Shown in pieces: positions 1 through 9,792 of a stretch of DNA of 64,000 nucleotides (the stretch's first letter is position 1; every line of letters begins with the position of its first letter). The DNA is taken from the NCBI RefSeq assembly GCF_002078875.1, contig NC_034414.1:33320608-33384607 (forward strand), in the 5' to 3' direction. The translations under genes and the position numbers were made by a program. The notes under the pieces are model-generated. The model did not search any database and was not told where the DNA came from. It was given only the letters and a program-made list of their open reading frames with translations. Source of the DNA: Numida meleagris (lineage: Eukaryota > Chordata > Aves > Galliformes > Numididae).

Positions 1-3000
1 ATCTGTTGGAAGTCTTGTTTATACATGTAATAAAATAAGATTATCCTTTGAATCAATCCGTGTACTGACCTTCAAAAATATATGTATAGAGAGAGATATC
101 TAGGATCAATAGAGAATTGACTTCTGTTTTAGAATGAGAAATGAAGAGAAACAGTATTAAAATTTCTAGAGAAAATTCTTTTATCTGGAAAAAAAAATAG
201 CTGGATTTCTCTTTCTTTCATATTTGGTATAGGAAAGTATGTCACATGAAGTAGCACTGGATCTTTCTGTTGTATGTCACTGACCAAGTCACTTTGCTTT
301 TACCTGTTTCTCTACATAGTAGGATATAAATCATCTTGACATTTACTTCTGAAAGACCTATGTGAATTAGCCATTATTATTAAAAACTTACATTCCATTT
401 AAAAATTGAAATGCACACTAATGACTACAGGTCTACAAGAAGTGGATAATGAGATTAAAAATCTGCCTTCTTCATGAGAATAACTTCTACTTATTTGGAT
501 TACCTAAGCAGTGGAAAGGTCATACTTACAAGAAGTAACACATCAAAGAAATCTTTTCTTCAGTGTGTTGGAAAATATAGTGCATGACCAATTCTCCTTA
601 TCCATGACCCCTACCGAGGGTTAACATATACAAGTACTCATCTGCAGCAATCATCTAACAATGAACCAGTAAATTAGTTGCACAGCAAAAGACCAGAGAA
701 AGAAATAGTGCTTAGAATAGTAGAATATATTATTCTATATCTATAGTATAGTATAGTATATTCTATATCTATAGTATATTCTATAGTAGAATATACTATA
801 GAATAGTAGAAATAGTGCTTAGAATTTCACAGCAGTAACTTCTGGTTCTGGGTTATTTTGTGCACACACTGCAGTTGAGTCTTCCAGACACAGATGAGGG
901 ATTCTGGAGACAGCTTCATTCAGCCCATCACTTTCACAAACACTGCTTCAACATTGAAATTGAATATGGTGGTAATTAGTAGATGCTGACAGGACACAAG
1001 ACCTAAAAGCGTAAGATCTCATTGTATGCACATAATTGTAATCAAAAGTCACCTCAGATATGAAAGGAAGGGACTGCTGTATGAGAATCTTATCAATGAC
1101 ATAACAGGACAGTAGTTCTAGAAGTACGCATAGAAGTACTAATATAAAATTTCTAAGATTTATTTGTCTCTCTGTAAGATATTTGTCCCACAGCATAGAC
1201 CAACCTGATTTAATTAATATTTTTGGTTCTTAGGCATTATGAAAACAAGTGAATACAGAGTTCTGTATGGAATTTGTAAGCATATCCTTCTGTTGTCCAG
1301 CTGCAGCACATTTACTTTGCTTTCTAAAATATTACTGCAGTCTTGTCTCTTAAAAAGTAGATGTAAATGTTGACATCAAATTAGGTGGTTCTCCAACATG
1401 AAATCATACTCCGCAGTCTCTGCAACTCATTAGGAAACAGCTCAAGGAAGTTAGATTAATTTCAAATGTAGGTTACCTCCTTCCACCCCCCCACCCCCCC
1501 AAGAAAGGTCTAAAAAAGAAACCATTCAGTCTATATCAGTCAATCCTGACCATCTACTTACAAGAGGCTTACAGTTTATTTCCTGCAGATTTCGTTCCAC
1601 TACACGCTGGAAATGTATTAATATGGGAATATGTCACTCCTGTAGTGATGATATTTGGAGAATGTTTGACAGTGGAAAATCTCTTCTGTCAACAGAAGAA
1701 CATTTTCACTATAGTCCACTTTTCTTGGTAGCAGAGATGTTATCATCCAATAAAAATATGTTAATATTTAATATTAAAATATATGGAAAGAAATGCACAC
1801 AAAAGTCATGAACATCTTCTGTAATAAAGTCAGATATATACATCTGTTGTCATTAGTTTTACTAACCACCCTTAAAATCTCAGGAACACTGGAAGTGTTT
1901 AAAATATGAGATGTACATTGAACTTCTTGATGCTATTTTTCAGGTGGAAATAAGGGAGCCTGTATAATTGTCTTCCTGAACAACATTCAGAAATAGCTCT
2001 TAAAGAAATCTCAAAGGAATGGAAAGAAAACCCATTGTCCAAACTGCTACTTACTATTTCCACTGCTGAACATGGGACTTTTGCTAAAGCTGCTGCTATT
2101 CAATGCAAGATCCTCAGAAAGAGATCAGCTCTATATTTCTTATGACAATATGAAAAAAAGTTAATTCTAGTGTCTCTAGCTGGATACGCATATCCTTTTT
2201 CCAAAACATAGTATTCAAAAACACCTTCCAAATCCCTGAGAAATTCAATTGGAAGGAATTTTGCAGCTGTTACCACATTTGCAATTCCTTAAATTAGACT
2301 CTTTTATCCTTCTCTAATTTCCCTTGCTCATATAAATAAATTCTTCTGGTAGAAATGACAATAAAACATCTATTTCCCAGTCATTTATCTGTTTTGATCT
2401 GGAAAGCAAATGGTTATGATTAAAGATTTTACAATCACAAGTCATACTGAGGATTGCAGATTTCTAAGGTATGGACAGTCATTGTGGCAGGTTTACATAT
2501 CTTGTCAGCAAAAAAAGTCTGTGACTGCTCTCCGGGTTTTCTAAAGAGTAGTAATCAAAAAGAAAGAACTCAGAAGATATTTAAAGTAAAAATACATGAA
2601 TCTACAAATCTTACAACTATAAATTTATTTGAAACAAGCAAAAATTGTTTTCTAACTGTAGAATGCAAAATAATATGCAGAATACAATTACCAGAGTACA
2701 GAAATACAGAATATAGAATTTGCTAGATACAAATCTTCTGGAAGCTAAGGTTCACTAGATTTTGGATCAATCTTGACTTGTATTTCAGTGAATAAGACTT
2801 CTGAAAGTGGATAAATTAACAAATTTTGTCTCAAAGCATATTTAAGGTAGTAGAAACATTTTGTCATTGAACAAACTTGATCTGCCTACTTGCTTGATAA
2901 AAGGCATTCAGACAGCTGATGAGTATTATTCCTACTATATAATTTTAGCCACCTAGAAAAATATCTTCAAGGCTAACATAGCTGTCAAAACTGTCTACAA

Positions 3001-3207
3001 CCAAAATGAGTGTCAAGTAATTCAAAAGAACTGATTATTTCACCTAAGTCCCTCTTTGAGCATAAGAAAACCAAGTGTTAAAAATGCTAATCCTCCACTG
3101 ATACAGATGGAATCTATATAAACTTACACAAAAATGAGCCATGTTTTGACTTATGGCATAGGACAAGACATTTACTACACAAATAAATGCATTTGAGCCT
3201 GGCTTCA
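1..3207. other. AT-rich non-coding stretch, no gene seen
   Basis: I see no exon, RNA gene or recognisable transposon here. The open frames are short (up to about 90 codons), start in low-complexity contexts and resemble no family I know. It holds the palindromic AT patch at 701-825 and a C-rich run at 1484-1500, listed separately or in passing. Confidence 0.6.
701..825. repeat. AT-rich palindromic patch flanked by an 18-bp direct repeat
   Basis: The 18-mer agaaatagtgcttagaat occurs at 701-718 and again at 808-825. Between them lie repeated and mutually complementary words such as ctatagtata, tatagaata and tagaatata, so the segment can fold back on itself. This looks like a local duplication that grew around an AT microsatellite; I see no transposon ends. 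Confidence 0.75.
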
Positions 3208-3345
3208 AGAATCAGTGAATGGATGAGTTTGGAAGGGACCAATTGTGGCCATCTTATTCAACCATCCTTCTTCAGAAGTGTTGCCAAGAATCAGCTGGCC
3301 AGGGCCATATCCAGACTCCTTCCGAATCTCTCCCAAGACAGAGGT
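3208..3345 (-). mobile_element. CR1 non-LTR retrotransposon fragment, 3' region
   Basis: Read on the plus strand, the words tttggaagggacc, a following catcttattcaacc, and ggccagggccatatccag ahead of gaatctctcccaa match the antisense of the avian CR1 3' end. The canonical tail would read ggtcccttccaac on the minus strand. The copy is degenerate and internally deleted. It is recognised from memory of the family, not from an alignment. Confidence 0.6.
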
Positions 3346-4161
3346 TTCAAGAAGAATATTATATGTACGACATCCTTTTTAAAATTTCTTGCAAAATAAA
3401 AAGATGTCTTCGTTCTTTAGAGAATTAACTTAAACATAATTCTTTATCTCTCTCTATCACATTTTTCTTCTGAGATGGAAAACAAACACTCTCAAACAGT
3501 GAAGATGACTTCTTGCCTTTGACTGGACTAAATAAAAAAATCACTATGGTGGAATTTTTTCTTGCTTTTCTCTTCTGAAGAAATCATCACAAAATCTTTT
3601 GTATTTTCTTCTTTCTATATACATTCAATATTTTTTTCACTTAAAAATACTTGTGACTTATATCATTGGGATTACTTGTCAAAAAAAAAAAAAAAAAGAA
3701 TGACCTCTTAAAAAAACAGTAATTTATTTGAATAGAGATAGAACATGCTGAAAGAATGTTAATGCTGTGATGCTGAGAAAGTTAATAGGCTCTTTAAACA
3801 GATGTTCTAGCAGGGATTAAACACACTGCATCCTTATCTATTTGGAATCAAAGATCTCTATGAAGATTAAAATAAAGAGTGCTGTATTAAAAAAAAAAAT
3901 CACATGGCTTAGATTTCTGTGCTACTTCTACTGTGAATTCATTCAAAATATAATGCTTTTCTGAGATAAATAAATGAATATAATTTACATAACCATAACA
4001 ATATTATGATATATATAATATAATATTATGATAACGTACAACGTTATTTTTTTGATAAATTATTCTCTTTTGAAGCCTGAATTTCTCCCCCTTTTAAAAA
4101 GGTTGCAGAACATATTCTTCAGCTTCAATGGAAATGATTAATTGTAATTAATATTTATATG
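3346..4161. other. Non-coding stretch with poly-A runs and AT repeats
   Basis: It contains A runs near 3680-3696 and 3889-3898, and a TA-rich patch at about 3998-4035. No gene or transposon end is recognised. Confidence 0.6.
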
Positions 4162-4694
4162 TGTCAACGGTTTTCGGGCATTTGGCCTGGTTCTGTGACG
4201 AAGGGGATGGGGGATCCACGGGCCCACGCCCCGGGAAAAGGAAAAAGGGGAAAAGGGTAAGGAGATGGCCCTGAGAGCAAAGAACAGCAGCAACAATCTG
4301 AGGAGAAACAAACTAATTTACTAAATAAAATATCGGAATGCTATACACATGCAACACACTATAATACAATATAATTACAATTTAAGCTGATAAATCCAAT
4401 ACAGAGAGAGAGAATGTCCCAAAATCAGGTAGGCCTTACTCTACTACCGACGATAAGACGGCTGGAGAGCGAGGTGCTGCCAAGACGAGAGACGGCGGAA
4501 AAAGGGACGAGGTCTCGTGATCTGCAAGTTTTTATACTGCGAGCTTTTATCTTTTCCCTCCGGCTGGAAATGGTAACAGAGGAGCAAAGTACCGTGGGGA
4601 CTGTAGTAGTCCTTCTCTTCTGAGAACCAGGTACATTCACTACATGATGTTATGATGTGGAATACCAACAACCGAAAATCACAAAACGATGACA
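4162..4694 (-). mobile_element. Solo LTR of an endogenous retrovirus, family A copy 1
   Basis: This 533-bp block is near-identical by eye (roughly 95%) to 40890-41417. On the minus strand it begins TGTCATCG and ends GTTGACA, the usual TG...CA of an LTR. A TATA box (tataaaaa) sits at about 4528-4535 on that strand, and an AGTAAA variant poly-A signal is the complement of 4317-4322. The flanks read tatat at 4156-4160 and tatat at 4695-4699. That is a 5-bp duplication with one extra g at 4161 on the left. No internal gag/pol/env follows, so it is a solo LTR left by LTR-LTR recombination. Open frames on both strands here are by-products of the LTR. Confidence 0.85.
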
Positions 4695-7600
4695 TATATT
4701 AATTTTCATCCTTTAGGCCTCTTTTCCTAACAGTTGGGCTGGGCCTTCTCTTTCCTGATTCAAATTATTCCTGATAAATTGGGATTTCACAAGCAAATTA
4801 TATTATATTATATTATTATTGTTGTTACTTAAAAAAGATACACGATATAAGAGAAAACTGCACAGATATAGTGTTGTAGAAATATAAGCAAGAAGGGCTT
4901 TCCCAAATGTTCTATTTTTGACCTTGAGTTTTTCCATGAGTCACCATTCTGCCAGCCCATCAGTTTTCAAACCCATCACCGTCACCTATTTCAGGTTAAG
5001 TTTCCCATGGTGTTGACCAAATAGAATAAATTTAAACTCATATATACAATGCCATTTTACCAGAAAGATGGGTAAGTCTTTTGTGGAGTCGTGATTCTTG
5101 CACGGTCTCTTTCTGCTGCAGTTAGTCCTCACATTTGCATAGAGGACTCCCCGTGTTTATGTATTCTGCACAGACTGGCTGTCAAGCTTGAAACTGTATG
5201 TGTTTGACCTCCATGTTCCTGTTCACATTAACAGATTATCCTCCTTACCATGAGGTTTCTGTCACTTAACTGGTTGTAGTCATCCTGTGTCCTTCTAGTT
5301 CCTCTAACCAGAACAAAAGATCTGTCTTACTTATCTTATCTTAAGTCACTGGGAATCAGCAGCCATGTTTCCACTAGGCAGCTTGCTGAGAACATTTAAA
5401 AAAGAACAAGTAAGATACTCCCACAAATAAATATCTGGTATGAATAAATAGATTCTACTGTGTTTAGATCTGTCTGGGGGAGACTGTCTTAATTATAACA
5501 GCTGAATTCTAAACAGTACATTGGTCTACTTATTTTCAAGCCCTTATGGTTAGGCAAACTTGTGCAGCTCAGGTAAGACTAAGGCTGGAAGAGAAAGCTT
5601 TTAGACATCAGCAGGAGTTCTCCTTGCATGGATTAAAATACATGTTATAATTGTAACCTTGTTGTGAGTTTTGCTTTAAAAATTGCATTTGACGTGAAAC
5701 TGAGAATTTAACGATGAACGATCTTGCAAATCAATGAAATGTTTACCACAGATGTTCTAAAAGACTCACATAGATCAGTATCACATCTCACATGGAGACA
5801 AACATACATAAAGTTAAATAGAAGTCTTCAAAAATAGATGCGCACTCAACATCTTGTGAAGAGCTCACGTCAGTATCACTGCCTGGAAAGAGAACAGAGC
5901 ATGAAAATGGTTAATACACAACAGTAACATTAACAAAAACATAGTTGTTGTCAATATTTATCTCTTTCCCCTGAGAAATTTACAGCACAGGTCACCAGAG
6001 AAAGATATAATTCGACACTAAGGAATTTGGTCATGCAGACTGTAACTGCTGAGATGTTACATAGGATACAGAGGAGTGTGAAAGACTGACATTCTTTGCC
6101 TTGGCAGAAAAAGGACATTTTTTCCCTTAAAGGAAAAGACCTCAGCTGCTTAGCATCCGAGTGGTTAAAACTGGCTACAGAACAAGAGATTAGAGCATGT
6201 GAGACCCAGATTTGCCCGTGGGCTAAACAAACAAAAACCACAAAACAAAACAACACAACAACAATACCACCACTTTGGGGGAAATAGCATGATAGAAAAT
6301 GTATTAAAATTCTCCAAAGGAGATAAAAGACAATATGTCCAACACTAATTCAAGTCTACTGTAATAGAATATTCATCCTAGTAGTTTAGAGATAGGAATA
6401 AAGACCGACATATTAACAATTAGGAATATCTGAAAAAAAAGCTTACTATAGTGCAGAAAATGCCACCTTTGTACAAGTGCTTTGCATAGTTTTGTTGACT
6501 AGAAAAATGTACTTTGGCATCTTGCATTCAACATAAACAATTCTAGATTCATATAGAATGAGAGATGGATGTGAATTATTCAAGAAAAGAATTTTTTTTT
6601 TAAAAAAAAAAACCTTATATGCCACTCTGAGATCTGTGGTAGTCTTACAATATCAGCTTCCAATGTCTGGAAATTTTCAGGGGGGATTTTGAATTTCCTT
6701 CTCCACTTCTTGAAAAAGGCAAGAAATGTTGAGATGATGGAAAAGAAAGGACCAATGAGTAGACATATTCGGTGGCCGCTGCTTTTACATCATGCTAAGT
6801 TTTTTCTTGTTTACATTTTCCTTTGTTTCAGTAATTGTTAGAAGAGAACATATCTAGCATGCTCTCCCAGGAAAGTATGAGGTACTGTTGTAATTTCCAT
6901 CCAGGCTTTGGAAAAAAAAGGGGTTTCATTGTAGAATGCAGCCTAAGTTAAGTTGTTGGTAGACTTATGGTAAACATTCAGTAGACTTAACTATTTTTTT
7001 TTTTTTGGTCTCTGCATGCATGGGTGTGGAAACCATTTTCCACACTAGATTCCCTGAAAAACAGCTTGTTTGTGTTCAGAGCTCTAGCAAATAGTTTATT
7101 TCTGTACCTTTAAAAAAGCTTCTCTATTTTTCCTCCAAATGAGAGCAGCAATATCACAGTAAAACACCACGCCAGACGAGCTCTATCAGGTACATTCCAG
7201 AGCTTTCAAACTCAGCTCCGCTTTACCCCTGCCACCACAAATGCTGTGGACCATCAGTTCCGTACTGCACTAGTAAGTGGGCTGTTTTTGTTGTTGTGAG
7301 GATACAATGTCTTTGCATCTAGGTGGTCCCAAGAGATGTGCCAGGAATGAAGTGACAGATTTTGCGAAGGTGTTCCTTGATGGGAGAATACTGCTTTGGT
7401 GATTTTCAGATCAGAACTTGATGATGTCAGTGAATCATCAAAGGAAGAGTGATTTTGTTTTGTGTTGGCTTCTCTGAGTCAGTAAGGAAACTAGGAGCCT
7501 AGCATAGCATGATTGATGAATGTTGGATGTTTTTTGCATGGTTGTTGGGTGCAGCACAGAAAGGCTGAGTTTTTATGTGTAATGCAATTACGTTGGTATA

Positions 7601-7969
7601 ATTTTTGTGTAGCAGTTTGGTATAAAATTTTGTAGTGAAAATGGGAAGACTACTGCCTCCTCATGACCTGTGAGGGGAAAAAAAAAAAAAAAAAAAAGTA
7701 AAATCTCTCTCTCAAGAGTACAATACAGAATAAAGTCATTTAAATTGACAATACAAAACGTGAGTATTGCTGGTTGTTCATTACAAAAGCAATGTAACCA
7801 GATAGGAATAGGTAGGTGTTACCCCCTAGAAAACAAGAGAAAAACAGTTACTTTGTAACAGTCTCCTGAAGACTTTGTTTCATGCTTAGCCTGAGAGTGA
7901 AAACAACACATGTCCACGGCCACAAGTTCGGGACTGCACAGACACATGGATGCACTACAACACGGTCTT
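4695..7969. other. Non-coding stretch, no gene seen
   Basis: It holds an (att)n-like microsatellite at 4798-4828 and simple A/T runs near 6593-6612, 6992-7006 and 7678-7697. A slightly less AT-rich patch lies at about 7140-7280. The ~100-codon minus-strand open frame at 5951-6256 has no recognisable domain, and I treat it as chance. Confidence 0.55.
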
Positions 7970-8489
7970 AGTTTCAGCTGGGATGGAATTGTTCTCTTCA
8001 GAATGTCTGGCATGTTGCTGTGTTTTGGTTCTAGGAGGAAAACAGTGTTGTTAACACACTGATGTTTCTAGTTGAAGCTAAGCAATGTTATAAAGAGCCA
8101 AGGCCATTCTCAGTGAATGGCCTGAGGAGCTGGGAGGGAACAGAATTAGGACAGCTGACTTCAACTGGCCAAAGGGATATACCATACTATATGACACCAA
8201 GCAGAAGGAGTTTTGAAGGTAGCGGGAGCTCATCTGAGTCTCTTCCACTGCTCAAAGGGCTAGCCATGCATCAGTTGAGGGATAGTGAGCAATTGCTTGT
8301 TATATACATTCATGCATATATATGTAATCATAAATCTTATCCTTTTCGTTTTCCCTGGTGTAGTATGTAGTTTTATCTCAACCCATTTTGTTCTGTTTTT
8401 TCAACTCTCTCCCCCGTCCCACTGGGAAAAAGGAGGAGTGAGCAAACAACTGTGGTGCTCAGCCACCTGCCAGATTAAACTCGAACACT
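7970..8489 (+). mobile_element. Old ERVL-type LTR (solo, degenerate)
   Basis: A chain of words in the right order matches the avian ERVL-type LTR as I remember it. They are ctgggatggaattgttctc, ggcatgttgctgtgttttgg, aaaacagtgttgttaacac, gccaaggccattctcag, agctgggagggaacag, ggccaaagggatatacca and gtgagcaattgctt. Near the end come tatctcaacccattttg, a ctctcccccgtcccactggg block and gtggtgctcagccacctgcc. The order places the LTR on the plus strand. It is heavily mutated, and no clear target-site duplication or internal sequence is visible. The same family recurs at 30150-30580 and, reversed, at 56050-56350. Confidence 0.65.
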
Positions 8490-8911
8490 ACCAGTAATTT
8501 GAGAGACAGTTTAAAATAAAGGAAGAAAACTTGTTACGTAATATCTCTTTATTACATACTACTTTCATTGCATTAAATCCACAGCATATCATTTAACTCT
8601 GAATCACCAAGATTTAGAGTGTTCCAGTGTGGATGGATTCAATTTAGCAGAGGTAGATTTGCCTCTCCCACGATGACAGTGTATGTGTTCATGTATTTAA
8701 AATAAAACAAATGCTGGAGGGGGTCTTCATGATGGAAAAACGTAATAGCAATAAGCTTATATTCTCACTTGTTATGCTGCACTATATAGTGTGTTATCTG
8801 ATCATTTGAACCTATTTGTCTTTCAGTATAATGTTTGTCCAGGATATAATGAGTACAGTGTTTCATTATCAATTGCAATAATGTATCTTTCACTATAATA
8901 TGTTTTTTTTT
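8490..8911. other. Non-coding spacer
   Basis: AT-rich sequence between the ERVL-type LTR and the minisatellite. Nothing recognisable. Confidence 0.55.
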
Positions 8912-9280
8912 GAGGGGAGGGAGGCAGAGAGGGGAGGGAGGCAGAGAGGGGAGGGAGGCAGAGAGGGGAGGGAGGCAGAGAGGGGAGGGAGGCAGAGAGG
9001 GGAGGGNNNNNNNNNNNNNNNNNNNNNNNNNNNNNNNNNNNNNNNNNNNNNNNNNNNNNNNNNNNNNNNNNNNNNNNNNNNNNNNNNNNNNNNNNNNNNN
9101 NNNNNNNNNNNNNNNNNNNNNNNNNNNNNNNNNNNNNNNNNNNNNNNNNNNNNNNNNNNNNNNNNNGGAGGGAGGCAGAGAGGGGAGGGAGGCAGAGAGG
9201 GGAGGGAGGCAGAGAGGGGAGGGAGGCAGAGAGGGGAGGGAGGCAGAGAGGGGAGGGAGGCAGAGAGGGGAGGGAGGCGA
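8912..9280. repeat. 17-bp GA-rich minisatellite
   Basis: The unit gaggcagagaggggagg repeats with a 17-bp period: starts at 8921, 8938, 8955, 8972 and 8989 before the gap, and at 9172, 9189, 9206, 9223, 9240, 9257 and 9274 after it. One strand is almost pure purine, with a single C per unit. Because 17 is not a multiple of 3, the long open frames across it on both strands are artefacts of the repeat and of the Ns. Each pair of neighbouring units carries runs gggg-a-ggg, so the G strand could form G-quadruplexes. Confidence 0.95.
9007..9166. other. Assembly gap (160 N) inside the minisatellite
   Basis: There are 160 consecutive unknown bases. The array phases on the two sides do not agree: 8989 to 9172 is 183 bp, not a multiple of 17. 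The stated gap length is therefore probably an estimate. Confidence 0.99.
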
Positions 9281-9452
9281 AAAAGTCAAAGAAATATAAG
9301 GTAGAAAGGAAAAAAAAACTTAAAAAAAAATAAACCTGTTCAGGGGTGTTACATCACATAATAACATAGGTCAAAAGCAACATCAATAAGTTCAAAGACA
9401 TTTTTTCTCTTCTTAGATACAGTAGTAAAAACACAACTTGTTTTTAGAGGAT

Positions 9453-9792
9453 TGTAATACTATAATGCGATGGAAAGTACAGCAATAATAGTGGGGTGGC
9501 AAAGTCCTACACTGCAGCAAATTAGGTCAAGCCCCAAAGCCATGGATGCAGAAATGAAGAAAAAAAGCTGCTTACCTTTTGAAGACCTTAGGTATGCAGG
9601 GATCTCTCATGAAATAACACTCAACTTCACTGCCAACCCTTAACTGAGGTCTGGGAAGGGGAGGATCCTTGTGTGTGGATCCTCCCAGTCACTCAGGTAT
9701 ATTGCATGCACCTGAGCTCCCCTGGGTTGGTCCTACCTTCCCACCAGACGTTCATTCACTGTTTTAGGCCGTGACTTAGCATTTCCACTACA
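9453..9792. mobile_element. 340-bp LTR-like element, family B copy 1, with perfect 5-bp TSD
   Basis: The element runs from tgtaatac to cactaca, and aggat flanks it on both sides (9448-9452 and 9793-9797). Much of it aligns by eye with 32590-32942, for example acagcaataatagtgggg, ggcaaagtcctacact and tcactcaggt followed by acctgagctcccctg. A third, more diverged copy is at 56909-57249. TG...CA ends plus a 5-bp duplication fit a solo LTR. I see neither a TATA box nor a poly-A signal, so orientation is not assigned and a non-LTR origin is not excluded. Confidence 0.8.

Noticed and set aside
7668..7698. Shared ctgtgagggg plus a ~20-A run here and at about 40192-40219, as a possible processed-gene tail
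   Set aside because: Only about ten bases plus a homopolymer are shared. There is no upstream similarity and no target-site duplication.
8765..9304. Long open frames of 129-174 codons on both strands around 8.8-9.3 kb
   Set aside because: They run through the 17-bp minisatellite and 160 Ns, which are read as unknown residues. They exist only because the repeat lacks stops.
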